Made by a program: the position numbers and the translations under genes. From positions 265,581,925-265,645,924 of the forward strand of contig NC_081415.1 of assembly GCF_030272615.1 (NCBI RefSeq): a DNA stretch of 64,000 bases, in the 5' to 3' direction. Numbering within the stretch: position 1 is the stretch's first letter; every line of letters starts with the position of its first letter. This DNA is from Cryptomeria japonica (lineage: Eukaryota; Streptophyta; Pinopsida; Cupressales; Cupressaceae). The notes beneath the pieces are model-generated. The model searched no databases. It saw only the letters and a list, made by a program, of their open reading frames with translations, and was not told the DNA's origin. Positions 1-10,950 of this stretch are shown in pieces.

Positions 1-1245
1 CAGAGATAGATTCAAATGAATATGAATGGGGTCTAGATGTCTCATCTAGTATATCAAGTGAAGAAAAAAATGAAGAGAAAGAAGCTATCACAAATGAATA
101 CTTGTCTATTACAAAACAAAAGATAGAGTTAGAAAGAAGACAAGAAGAAATCAGAATCTAAAGAAAAGAGGCATATACAAGACAACAAAAGAAAGAGGGA
201 TGAAAAAGACCAAGAAGTAACGCAACAAGAAGCACACATAGATATGGATCAAGCATCAAGAAATATCATATTTCTATCAAATAAGGAGCGAGATGTACCA
301 AGGTATGGCAGAACCATAGAAGAACTAAGAGATAGTCAAGTAGGATTGACTATTAGTTCAGAAGAAGCTGAGTTTGAAAGAAGACAAAAGCTAGCAAAAG
401 AATCCTCTATATCATGTACACAAGTATGTCAACTTCAAAATACAAATAAATTTATTGAAAATAATCAAGAAGGAATGTGTAGTACTAAAGACATGTGTGT
501 TGATATAATCCATTCATTTAAGGGACAAATGTCAGATGAAGAGCCATTTGAGTGTGAACTACAAAATACCAATAATGATTTTGTTAGAACTAATTGGAGA
601 ACACTTGGGAGAGACTATCCTCAAGATCATTCTATCTATGACATTACCTACTCTATGCCAAATTATGACTATTATGTCAAGAAATTTGAAGCACCTAACA
701 ATGACGATGACTATGACTTACCCCGGGCTTCATCCAGAACTAATTGATTGGGATAATCTAGAAAACCCTGAATTGGATGTATTTTCCAATGATCATGACT
801 TAGATGTGTATCTTAATGTTGTCGAAACCATAACACCTAAGATATCTTCCATTTTAGAATCAAGTAATGTTTCTTGTAGTCAGGATAATGCCAAACTTTC
901 TAGTCGCAAAATTGAAATAAAACAAGGAAAGAGACCTAGTGTTGAAAACCATTTCATTGCAACACTAGATCAATCAAGAGGAAAAATAAAGGACGTATCT
1001 AATGGTGAAAACCTCTTTGAGGCACTAGAAGATGGGAAGTTTGACATCCACCCTGCATATTTTCAGGAGAGATCTGCTATTCTAATAGATCCAACATAAG
1101 CAATAAACATTGGCACATCAAAGGATCCGAAGATACTTCATTTTGTTGCCTCATTATCAGATAAAGAGAGGAAAGAATACATAGAATTCTTCAAACAAAG
1201 ATAAATAAATTTTTCTTGGTCCTATGCAGACATGCGAGGACTTAA
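1..1245 (+). pseudogene. Tat-A pol, spacer between protease and reverse transcriptase
   Basis: This is charged, Glu/Lys-rich sequence without catalytic motifs. It is recognised because the block LIDWDNLENPELD (around 745-785) and the following 'DG.FD..P.Y.QE.S' block have clear counterparts in Tat-C at 22480-22830. The reading frame changes near 725, so the first stretch (244-747) and the second (to 1099) are in different frames, and in-frame stops follow at 1099 and 1204. In Tat elements this spacer separates protease from RT. No function is known. The acidic 'EW..D' motif at the very start resembles the Tat-D spacer near 63820. Confidence 0.65.
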
Positions 1246-2000
1246 TCCAGATCTTATAATGCATCATCTCAATGTGGATTTAAAAGCAAAACTAGTTAAA
1301 CAAAAGCTAAGGAAGATGCATCCACACATTGCTCTTCTTGTAAAAGCTAAGCTAAAGAAACTATTATATGTGGGTTTCATAAGACTTGTTGCCTATCCAT
1401 AATGGGTTTCAAGCATTGTGCAAGTGTCAAAGCCAGATAAAAGCATAAGAGTCTGCACTGATTTCATAGATTTGAACAAAGCATGTCCCAAAGATGATTT
1501 CCCACTACCCAACATTGATATAATTGTGGACTTATCAGCAGGGCATGAGATGTTTTCATTAATGGATGGATTCTCAGGATACAATCAAATAAGAATCACC
1601 CTTGAAGATAAAAATAAAGACAACATTCACCTATGCATGGGGTACTTATTGCTAGAAGGTCTTAAGAATGCATAAGCAACTTATCAAAGAGCTATGACAA
1701 CAATTTTCCATGATATGATGCATACATTTATGGAAGATTATGTAGATGATATACTTGCAAAATATCATACAAGACAAGAACATTTGAACATCTTAAGAAA
1801 GATCTTTGATAGTCTGGAAAGATGTCAGTTAAGATTAAATCCAAAGAAATGTGCATTTGGAGTAACCTCTAGAAAACTTCTTGGGTACATTATATCAGCT
1901 CGTAGAATTGAAGTAGATCCTAAAAAGATCAAAGCCATCATGGAAATGGAGTCATCTAGGAACATAATTCAATTGTGATCTTTACAAGGAAGATTGCAAT
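1246..2000 (+). pseudogene. Tat-A reverse transcriptase domain (broken)
   Basis: The RT domain copies element RNA into DNA inside the virus-like particle. The finger/palm block KPDKSIRVCTDFIDLNKACP starts near 1433, LMDGFSGYNQI follows near 1560, and the catalytic YVDD box is at 1739-1750. The thumb-side motif 'FG....LLGYI' is near 1857-1893. Stops interrupt it around 1400, 1672 and 1976, one of them next to the SLQGRL motif that follows the RT. The catalytic aspartates remain, but the chain cannot be made in one piece. Family identity is certain from the YVDD box and flanking motifs. Confidence 0.9.
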
Positions 2001-2600
2001 CAATCAGAAGATTTGTCTCTCAATTAGCAGATAGATGTCATCCATTCACTAATCTTTTAAGTAAGAACATTCCATTCAAATGGGATTAGAAATGTGAAGA
2101 GGCTTTTATGCAAATCAAAGAATATCTCATGAATCCTCCAGTATTGGTATCACCATTCAAATGGAAACCACTATTACTCTAGATCTCGGTGACAAATATA
2201 TCATTAGGTGCTCTCCTAGCACAACATGATGAAGAAGGAAAAGAAAGAGCAGTGTGTTACATCATTAGAACACTTGTTGGCTATGAATTGAATTATACAT
2301 CAATAGAGAAGACATGTCTAGTAGTTGTATTTGCAACTCAAAAGTTGGGACATTATATGCTAACTCATTTTGTGAAACTAATAACAAAGATCCACTAAAG
2401 TATTTGCTGAATAAGTCAACTTTGATAGGCAGACTAGCCAGATGGGTTATGATACTGAGTGAATTTGATATAGAGTATGTTGATCAAAAATCTATCAAAG
2501 GACAGGTCATTGCTGATCAATTAGTTGAAGCACCCTTACAAAATGACATACCATTGCACATTGAATTTCCTGATGTAGACATTCTGATAGTAAGTACAAA
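2001..2600 (+). pseudogene. Tat-A RNase H (first) and connection domain
   Basis: Following the RT thumb is the usual Ty3/gypsy RNase H, which degrades the RNA strand of the RNA:DNA hybrid. Visible landmarks are VTNISLGALLAQ (from 2189; the first catalytic Asp is not seen as 'D' here), ELNYTSIEKTCLVVVFA (2287-2335), then KYLLNKSTLIGRLARWVMIL (2398-2457). The frame shifts near 2385 and a stop lies at 2090. A connection stretch (IEYVDQKSIKGQVIADQLVE, about 2470-2530) leads to the second RNase H. In the family this stretch is the degraded linker before the acquired RNase H. Confidence 0.85.
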
Positions 2601-2604
2601 ATTT

Positions 2605-2960
2605 TGGGAATTGTACTTTGATGGTTCTTATACATAATATGGATTGGGTGTATGAATTTTGTTCATCACACCTCAGGGACACATAATTCCAAAATCATAT
2701 AGACTACAGTTTCCATGCACAAACAATACTACAGAATATGAAGCATTGATTATTGGGCTCAAAATGGCTATTGAATGAAATATCAAGGAATTACATGTCT
2801 ATGGTGATTCACAGCTTATCATCAACCAAATAAATGATGATTATCAAACTAAGGATGACAATCTCATGCCCTAAAAACAACTGGCAGAAGATTTTAAAGA
2901 ACACTTTGAAGAAGTATCATTCACTCAAATCCCAAGAAATGAGAATAAAGCAGTAGATGC
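2605..2960 (+). pseudogene. Tat-A second (archaeal-type) RNase H, aRNH
   Basis: A second RNase H lies between the normal RNase H and integrase, the signature of the Tat lineage. The four acidic sites can all be read: FDGS near 2620, the Glu pair in EYEALIIGL (2734-2760), GDSQLI (2803-2820) and the last Asp in NENKAVDAMA (about 2940-2966). Stops fall at 2635, 2654, 2776 and 2872. Tat-C keeps the same domain (22995-23263) although it lost RT. Known role: the acquired domain is thought to help remove RNA during reverse transcription; that is family knowledge, not shown here. Confidence 0.85.
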
Positions 2961-2961
2961 A

Positions 2962-4100
2962 ATGGCTACAATAGCATCTCTCTTGCGAAATCGGGAGAAT
3001 CAAAAACGTTATGAATTCCTTGTGGAAGATACCTTAACCCCTACCATTCAATCCCAGCATACCTACATGATTTTCCATATATCGGGAACCAGTCAATCCT
3101 TATACGGCCAAACTTATCAGTACTTAAAAGAGAATATCCTTCCTCCTAACCTATCCCACAATCAAAGAAGAAATTTTATTCGTCATTCATCCTATTATAC
3201 TATTATTGTCGATACCTTATATAGGCGAGGTCTAGATAGCACTTTATTGAGATGTCTAGAACAAGAAGAATCAAAGAAAGTTCTTAACGAAGTTCATGCA
3301 GGTATTTGTGGCACACACTCAAGTGGATTAACACTGGCTAAGAAACTTCTTTGTATGGGTTAATATTGGCCTACTATGGAGAGAGATTCATTCACATATG
3401 CCAAAAAATGCAAACAATGTCAGATACATGGGAATCTCATCCATGCACCAGGGCAAGCATTGTATCCTATGGCCAGGTCATGGCCATTTTCTTAATGGGG
3501 TCTTGATTTGGTAGGTAAGATAAATCCTTCATCCTCTAATGGACATAAGTTTATTCTGACTGCTACTGAATATTTCACTAAATGGATTGAAGAAGTACCT
3601 TTGACAAAAGTGATAGGAAAACAAATATCATCATTCATCTTGAATTATATAATTTGTCACTATGGAGTTCCTATGACCATTATCACTGATAATGGAAGAC
3701 CATTTAAGAATCAAGATGTGAAGGAACTATGTGAGAAATTTCATATTCAACATAGGTTTTCTACTCCATATTATCCACAAGGAAATGGTCGAGCTGGGGC
3801 ATCAAACATGACTATCTTGAAAATCTTGAAGAAAACAGTCAATGAAGCTGGAAAAGATTGGCATATTAAGCTAAATCCTACTCTTTGGGCATACCGAACT
3901 AGCATCCACACACCAACAAGGGAAATTCCATATTTCTTAGTCTATGGATTAGAAGCCATATTACCCATAGATGTAGAGATACCTTCTCTATGGGTTTCCT
4001 TGAAAGGTCTTATACCAAAAGAAGAACAACGAGTCTCTAGACTTCAAGAACTTGAGTTGATTCAGGAACGTCACCAAAATGCACAGATCATTTGAAAGTA
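2962..4100 (+). pseudogene. Tat-A integrase, catalytic Glu replaced by Gly
   Basis: Integrase joins the cDNA into the host chromosome. The N-terminal zinc-binding region ends with CKQC at about 3409-3420. The core follows: first Asp in WGLDLVG (about 3496-3516), second Asp in ITDNGRPF (3688-3690), and the position of the third residue in NGRAGASN. There the codon at 3796-3798 is GGG (Gly) where the family has Glu, so the DDE triad is broken. Stops at 3361 and 3493 also interrupt it; from 3508 to 4095 the frame is open. Tat-B and Tat-C lack this domain core altogether. Confidence 0.88.
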
Positions 4101-4355
4101 TATCAACAAAGAATGGAAAGAAGTTATAATCACATAGTCAAGCCACACATTTTTTAGATTGGAGATATAGTTCTAAGGGAGAATCCAAGAAATCAGCAAG
4201 ACCGAGAAAAGAAGGGTAAATTTGAACCAAATTGGTTAGGTCCTTTTGTCATGGTAGCAGCATATGGCTCAGGAGCATACAATTTATCTACCCTTGAAGG
4301 TGATTGGTTTGATGAACCTATCAATTCTATTCATCTCACTATGCTTGAGATATAA
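4100..4355 (+). pseudogene. Tat-A integrase C-terminal GPY/F module
   Basis: After a frame break around 4100-4140 the sequence reads LRENPRNQQDREKKGKFEPN, then WLGPFVMVAAYGSGAY and EPINSIHL before the stop near 4353. This is the GPY/F module that ends Ty3/gypsy integrases and helps it multimerise and bind DNA. The same tail is fused directly to the protease region in Tat-B (39316-39540), which lets the two elements be aligned. Confidence 0.8.
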
Positions 4356-4446
4356 AAGTCATGAAAAAAAAAATCAATAAAAAGCATATAAAGTCCTGAA
4401 AAAAGCATTAAAACTCAAAATATGAAAGAAAAAAAAATGCAATAAA

Positions 4447-4485
4447 TTTAGATAGTGAAAACCTGGTAAACAGGCGCTATCTAAA
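4447..4485 (+). promoter_or_regulatory. Predicted two-tier RNA hairpin just after the pol stop
   Basis: TTTAGATAGTG (4447-4457) pairs with CGCTATCTAAA (4475-4485): 11 pairs, one of them G-U. Inside the loop CCTG (4462-4465) pairs with CAGG (4471-4474). The single-stranded part carries GTGAAAAC. Tat-B has the same arrangement with different stem bases at 39133-39165. Function unknown; a packaging, export or RNA 3'-processing element is possible. Confidence 0.6.
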
Positions 4486-6220
4486 AAGTGAGTTCTTCCA
4501 TCAATGAGATCACTTTGCACACCTATTCACTCCATCCTATCACATCTATCACTTCCATCTATCCTAGCTCATGTATTTCATCTTTCACATCCATTTCTCT
4601 AAACCATTAACAGAAAATATGTAGCTTACCAACAATTATCAATCTTTGACATACTTATCATAGTCATTGTATTAGATTTTATCAGAATCAATCAATCTAC
4701 ATTCGTATCCTTCCATGGTTTGGATCTTGATCAATTCATACATCCATATTAAATTTTTGTTTCCACTGGGGGAAAATCCTAATTCCTTTTGCTAAGGTGA
4801 TCTTTTGAATCTTTGAAAACCCAAAACATTCAAAAAACTTAGAAAAACCAAAAACATCTAGGGTTTTGAAATAGATAATGAGCAACAAAGTAATGAAGAT
4901 CAAGGCATCTTATGACAATTGAATCATGAAAATCAGAAAATGAAGAATCAACCAGCAAGTAATAAAGGATTATCAAAGAGCATTCATCAAGATGATTATA
5001 TTAGTTAATGACCATGAGAACATGTGAATGACCTACAAGATTCGGTGTGTATATCTTGATTTTATTGCTAATCATGTACTTTATGCGACTCAAGGATGTC
5101 CATGACTAGAGAAGCTATGACGGGGCATGATTATTTTCTTTGATTGTTGTTTGTGGTTTATGTCTTATTAAGGTATGTACTTGTCTAAGGATATGATTGA
5201 CAAAAGATCAAGGAGGACGTTCCGAGTCATGCATGAAAGGGGATAATCCTTGTCTGTTCTGCAAGAAATACTCAGGTCAAATTGATTCATTATATCAAGT
5301 TTCTTGTATTAACTTGCTATATCAAAATCCATGTAAGAAATACTCAAGTCAGCTTGGATCATTATGTCAAGTTGCTTGTATTTTCTTACAACATTTTAAA
5401 GCTCAATGATGAAATCAAGAAATGTTACAAGACAAGCATATGAAGAATGGTAGTATCATTTTTTTTCGATTAGCTCATTATTTATCTGCATTATAAGCAT
5501 CTCATTTCATTCACAGAGCAACGGTCATGAATAAAGATTGAGTATACTTGGACAAACAAAAACAATTTGCATTTGATCATTGTAGGTGCATTCATTTTTA
5601 ATCATCATCCATTCCATTTTAGTTGCATTCAATCATTGCATTAGTTTGCATTCAATTAAGTGCATTTCATTAATCATGTAGTGTATCATCATTATTATTT
5701 GCATTATCATTAAAGTTCATTAAGATCATTTAGTTGCATCTTCGCACTTAGATTCATAATCATTATAAGCATTACACATAAACATCAAAAATATTTGAAT
5801 AACATATTACATAATCTTTCCTTTGCATATAGATCATTTGCATTTACATCATCTTTCGCATTTAGAAAAAATAAAAAGAGAGAAAAAGAAATCAATCATT
5901 CATTTGCATGTAGATCATTTCATTCACATCATTTAAGTTAATAATCATTTTTCATTTGCATTTTCAAAACCAAATGCATGTCATTTCCACCATCATTGCA
6001 TAATCATATAAAGCATCATCATAATGAAGAGAAAAGATCATAACATCATCCATATAATCAATGCATATAGATCATCATAAAATAGAGTAGCATGCATAAT
6101 AAAAGATCATCATATAAAGTCCATGTCTGAATATAGATCATCATAAAACAATAAAAGTCCAAGTATACAATTATATCGGATCAAAAGTACAAGTTCCTCA
6201 TCAATACAAGTCAAGTCAAG
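4486..6220. other. Tat-A 3' noncoding region
   Basis: There is no convincing coding sequence on either strand. A diverged tandem pair of about 75 bp lies at 5258-5395, each copy containing AAGAAATACTCA. The stretch 5570-6150 is full of GCATTTAGATCAT-like words. Tat-B has a matching AATGCAAATG-rich stretch at 37680-37980, also just past the 3' end of its PMD gene, so the position is conserved. Confidence 0.6.
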
Positions 6221-6224
6221 GTTT

Positions 6225-8330
6225 TCCTATGCCACTACCACCTGACTCTGTCTGTCTCTGTGGTTGTGGATGAGAAGATCCTCCAGATGCCTATCTCACA
6301 TGATCACCACTTCTCTGAGGAGGTCCCATGACTCCACCGCTGCTAGTATCCATCCTCAGGGTGGTATGATAGATACCTTCTCTCTAGCTCTTTGCGACTA
6401 AATCCTCATATAATCATCGCCAATGGGATTACTCCTTCTCAGCTCGAACTAGTGCTCTAACAGTATCAACTAAGAGAGTGCCCGATCCAACCTGTTGAAT
6501 GTGATCAAGGAGACCTTGAGTATCCTATTGTCTCCTAACAATCTTATCTCTCTCTGTCATGAGTGTCTATACATGTTCTCTAAGTTGATCTATTTGTGCT
6601 CTGAGACTATCCACGGTCTCCTGCTTTGGCACATCTTGCTGAGGGACATGACCCCCAATCCCCTCATGTCCACCTCCTTATCCACCTATTGGAATCTTAG
6701 TCCGAGTAGCTCTTAGAACCCATCATCTAATGAGTGGAACATCATCGTCTAGATTCTCATCCTCTCCACCATGAGCTGCAATGACCCTAGGGTCTGGCTG
6801 AATTTGACCAAAATCAATGCCTCTCCTGCAACCCTCATCATGTCCAGTCATATTGCCTCCTCCTATAGAGGGAAACCCTCTCAATGATCTCATCCCTACC
6901 CTACCAATATCCCTCCCAATCTATCGTACCTCTCTCCCACCCATAGGAAGTGGTCTCCTAATCCTACCAACTGGTCCAAATGGTCCTCCATAGACTCTCA
7001 ATCAACCTCCTCTTTGTCTGGGTCTCCTACCGCCACCACCTCCATCTCCTCCCTCATCTCCATCACCTCTGGCCTCCTGAGAATCTCTAAGCTCTTGTCT
7101 CCATCTCCATCTCATGATAATGGAATCATCTAAATCATCATCCTCATCTCCTAAGCTGGGAGGAGGGTATGTTGGATTGGTTATACAAGGAAACGGGTGT
7201 GCAAGTATGTACTGAGCATAATCTGCAGTAACCCCAAGATCTAGAATGTGCAATCTCATATCATAAGCCACCCTAGGAGTAGATAGAAACTTTGCACTTG
7301 CTATCTCTAACAACAAAGAAGGTCCTCAATCTCGCCTATCTCTGTATCATCGTGCATATATCGTGACACCAGTAGGCATGGGCTGAATGATACCAAACTA
7401 TCTCAGAATGTGACTAATCAACTATCGCTAAACAATGTATGGAGTCTGACCAATGAGATATCTACTCTACATTATAAATGGTAATGTTTGTGCATCATCC
7501 ATACATGGCTCACAATCGATATAAGGTCTCCAAATAACACTATCCAGTGAATCAAGAACCCAACACCAATACTCCAGCTTACCCAGCTTATGCTGAGTAA
7601 GGATACCTGCATATAAATATACATATGGTTTCCTCTCACCATGAACTCTATAATGAATAGGTCGCGTAATAGCAATGTGCTCCCAACACCAGATCTGCAA
7701 AAGTGTGCATCCTATCGATAGACTAGCACTCTCATTGAAAACAATCTGATGAAGATCATGATACAAATGAGTGAGCATACAAACACCCCATGCATATCGA
7801 GTCCAATGCTGCATCATGCTTTGAAGAATCTCACCCCAACCAACAACAAAACCTCGAGATCTCCTATCTGGATAGATGAATCCCCTAATCGAACCTGGAA
7901 GAATCATAGGGAGAGTCTTGTAATACATAATCATATCCTCCCATCAAATCTCTCCTCTTGAAATGCTCTCATCACCAAATATGGCTTTGAAAGCCTCTGT
8001 CCCTCCATGATCTTGAAAATTGTACTATACTAACTCACTAGTCACTGGGATGTGGATAATCCTATAGACATCCTCAAGAATCACACTGATCTCACCTGTG
8101 GGTAGGTGGAAAGTGTTATGCTCACTATGCCATCTCTCGGCTAAATTTGTCAACAATCCCCTATTATGGGTAATATTAGGCATGTATAACAAGTGGCATA
8201 ATCCGCAGGAATCTATCTGTCTCACCTTCACCTATGTAAGCTCTAGCCCTAAGTGGTACATGGCCAGGAATTTCTCCCGACACTAGAGAACATTAAGTTT
8301 CTCCTGTTTACCAAGAGAATTCGATCAATT
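6225..8330 (-). pseudogene. Antisense plant mobile domain (PMD) protein of Tat-A
   Basis: On the strand opposite to pol lies one reading frame that stays in phase from about 8283 down to at least 6327, broken only by stops (for example 8232-8234, 8022-8024, 7464-7466, 7002-7004). RGLLTNLAERWHSEHNTFHL (around 8165-8105), followed by TGE and LEDVYRI, is the hallmark of the PMD family, known from MAIN/MAIL proteins and from transposons. Downstream come an acidic stretch, a Gly/Arg-rich linker (about 7005-7110), a possible coiled coil and a C-terminal SGGVMGPP (near 6320). It aligns from end to end with the PMD gene of Tat-B. Role in the element is unknown. Confidence 0.8.
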
Positions 8331-8640
8331 ATCAATAATATATCTATCTCTCATAGAGATCACTAATCTATCACATCACCAATTGATAAATCTTTTTTAA
8401 ATGAAGCAAATAAGGCTATCAAATCAATTTAAACCTATCAAATCATGGTTTCCTATCAATCAAATGAGTTCAATTGAACTCTGCAATGCTCTTCATCAGA
8501 AAATAAATCAATTTCTTAGAGCTAATCTATCCAATCAGATCAAATCAAATCAATCAATCATTTATCCTATCAATCAACATTATCAAATCAATCAATCAAG
8601 TTCCTATCAATCCCCTTCCCAATTTAATTGAATTCATTAG
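8300..8640. repeat. ATCAATC-rich low-complexity stretch before the LTR
   Basis: Short words ATCAATC, ATCAAATC and CTATCAATC dominate 8320-8610. A similar stretch precedes the 3' LTR of Tat-C (23600-23900). It probably corresponds to the promoter side of the antisense PMD gene. No gene is seen. Confidence 0.5.
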
Positions 8641-8684
8641 CAATTTGATTAATTAATTAAATAAGAAATTATTTAATTAATCCA
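8612..8684 (+). repeat. Rearranged left piece of a Tat LTR
   Basis: 8651-8684 matches the start region of the Tat-C 3' LTR (24170-24205), and 8612-8650 matches the segment that should follow it (24204-24245), so the order is swapped or duplicated. The true LTR start TGTATCCACC is missing. Element N interrupts the LTR at 8685 and the LTR resumes at 16558. Confidence 0.6.
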
Positions 8685-9461
8685 TGTTGGAAAATGCACA
8701 CTCCAATGAGAAATTGTAGGTGATTGAAGGTATTTTCATTGATGGCAACCTTGCAATCATGTGATACTGTCACCAACAGACTCTACACCGGCACACAAAA
8801 CACCGGTAGCACAAAGGAAGAATACCGACATCCTGGCCGACAATAATTTTGTATTAATATATTTTGTAACTAATTGTAAAATATTTTGTAAGCCGACATG
8901 GCGGATTGCAATATCTCATATATGTATGAGATCATTGTAGATCATTTTAGAGACAAGAAATAGGATGTGAAGTATGAAAAATTAATAGCAGACCTAATAT
9001 GCAAATTATTGATTAAGGGTTTATGTTGTAGCAGAGCTTAAACCGGTACTAAATCTGGCATAGAAGATGCTTATTTGAAGCAGTACAAGACACTAGATTA
9101 GTATAATCCAATTTTGTATGTCAATGTGACTTATTTTGTAATTGAGCAGTGAGCTCTAGGCACTTGGCCTTCCTGCATGTGCAGGCCCCTATTGTAAGAG
9201 TAATATTCCCTTATTGGCCAGTAAGTGAATATTGTGGGTCACAAATCCCACCGAGGTTTTTCCCACATCGGATTTCCTCATTAAAATACTGTGTTATGGT
9301 GTGCTTCTCATGTTGTTGTTATTGTTCTTATTTACTGCATTATTTCTGGTTTACTGGTACTCAATTTTAATATACTTTTCATGTTTTAAATCAAGTAATT
9401 TGATTCATCGGTTAGATACTAATTCACCCCCCCCCTCTTAGTAACTTTGGGAATCCTAAAA
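8685..9461 (+). repeat. Element N 5' LTR
   Basis: It begins TGTTGGAAAATGCACACTCC and ends near GAATCCTAAAA, directly before the primer site. It matches 15755-16557 over its whole length by eye. The terminal CA seen in the 3' copy (CCTAACA) has become AA here. Confidence 0.85.
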
Positions 9462-9463
9462 AT

Positions 9464-9475
9464 TGGTATCAGAGC
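9464..9475 (+). promoter_or_regulatory. Primer binding site, initiator-Met tRNA type
   Basis: TGGTATCAGAGC two bases after the LTR is the standard plant primer site complementary to the 3' end of initiator tRNA-Met. It starts minus-strand cDNA synthesis. Confidence 0.9.
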
Positions 9476-9532
9476 TTGGTCCTCTATTTTCAAAAGCCTA
9501 ATAGCTTGAGGAAGATCCTATCACCGGTAGAC

Positions 9533-10645
9533 ATGGAAAACTTGAGAAAGCAATTGGAAACAACTCTTACAGACTATGATGCAGAAAAAGTGAAGAATAA
9601 CAAACTTGAGGATTATCTGAAGGCTGCTCAGGATATTATTCAAGCACTTCAAGATAATTTTACTATTGCAAGGAACAAGAGGAGAGAACTTTGTGAAAAG
9701 ATGCAGAATGAGGAAAATGAAAAGGAAACTCTTAATGATCTAGTAAACAAGCTAAGACAAGAAATCAGTACAACGAAGAATGAGATGCAGGATATGACTA
9801 TGAGATTCTATAAAGAAATTGAAGACATAATAAATAATGAAGAAGACTTGGTTAGAAGACTAAATGATCCTAGAAATCAAAACACAAGACTCAGTCATGA
9901 AAATGATATGTTGAAGACAGATTTGATGCACAAACAAAATGACAGAATTAAACTCATGAGACAGAAAGGAATCTTGGAGAATGAACTGATTGCTGCAAAT
10001 CAACACAAGGAGAAATTCAATAAAAGTTCAAAAGAACTTGGTGACATGCTGAAGAATAATAAACCTAATGGTGATACAAATGGCCTTGGCTTTGAAGTTG
10101 GTGAAAGCTCCAGTACTGCAAACAATCATGATCATAGAAAATCAGTAAGACAACCTACTGCTTACAAATTTAATGGCAAATGCTTTAACTGTAACAAGTA
10201 TGGTCATAGAGAAAAACAATGTAGATCTAGAAATCATCAGAATACTAATACACCCACTGGTCAATGTTCTAAATGCAACAAAGTTGGTCATAATTCAAAA
10301 AATTGCAGAATGATTGTAAGATGTTATATTTGTGGAATATTTGGACACTTATCTAATCAATGTAGAACACATACTAGCATAGGTAATGGGAAATCTATTT
10401 AGAAGAACAATGTGACTTGTTATGCCTGTAACAAAATTGGACATATTACAAAATTTTGTAGAAGTAAGGCATCACCGACAAATACCATGGGTCCTAGTTT
10501 GAAAGGTAAAGAAAAGGTTGAAGAGGTAAAGCAAGAATTCTCAAAACAAAGGATCAGAAAGTCAGATTAGAATGTTGATGGAAATAATCCTCCACCGGTA
10601 GAACAGAATAACACTCCACTGGCAGGAGACTCTTCATCTAATTGA
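9533..10645 (+). pseudogene. Element N ORF1: coiled-coil protein with four zinc knuckles
   Basis: ATG at 9533 follows the primer site closely. Roughly the first 190 residues are Lys/Glu-rich heptad-like sequence, probably a coiled coil. Then come four CCHC knuckles (C-x2-C-x4-H-x4-C): CFNCNKYGHREKQC (10181-10222), CSKCNKVGHNSKNC (10265-10306), CYICGIFGHLSNQC (10322-10363) and, after the in-frame TAG at 10400-10402, CYACNKIGHITKFC (10414-10456). Zinc knuckles in this place normally belong to Gag, which binds and packages element RNA. Four knuckles and a coiled coil instead of a recognisable capsid fold are unusual. A further in-frame TAG lies at 10568. Broken, but only by stops. Confidence 0.75.
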
Positions 10646-10950
10646 AGGAAAATCCTTTGGGGGTTTAGCAACAAAATGAAAAACATGCTATTATTCCCTC
10701 GATTGATGGTGAGAAGTTGAAATTACTTCTATATCGGCAGATGAGTTAAGTTGTGACTTAACCAGCCAGCATTAAATGTGGTAGTTGGAGAAAATAACAT
10801 TATAAAGCAAGTGTTTTGGCTCTTTTTTCATTCACCGAGCATTCAAATCTTCGAGAGCGTGAAAATTTCCGAGTGAAGGCATTCTAAGAAAAAAGGTGAA
10901 GCAATCCATCAAAGCATTCATCCTTAAGACAGATTGAGGTATTTATAGCT
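10646..10950 (+). promoter_or_regulatory. Spacer between ORF1 and ORF2, possible internal promoter
   Basis: There is no ORF. CATTATAAAGC (about 10798-10808) could be a TATA element, followed by about 140 bp of leader-like sequence before the ATG at 10951; a second AT-rich TATTTATAG lies just before the ATG. Weak evidence. Confidence 0.3.

Larger units (their letters stand above)
1..8650 (+). mobile_element. Tat-A: 5'-truncated, decayed Ty3/gypsy Tat-lineage retrotransposon
   Basis: The order RT, RNase H, a second RNase H, integrase with GPY/F tail, then a long 3' region with an antisense ORF, is the layout known for the Tat lineage of plant Ty3/gypsy elements. The 5' LTR, gag and protease lie before the window. 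Frame breaks near 725, 2385 and 4100-4140 and many in-frame stops make it inactive. The 3' end is blurred: ATCAATC-rich DNA runs into a rearranged LTR piece at 8612-8684, which is then split by element N. Lineage assignment rests on motif order and the dual RNase H and is fairly sure; boundaries are not. Confidence 0.85.
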
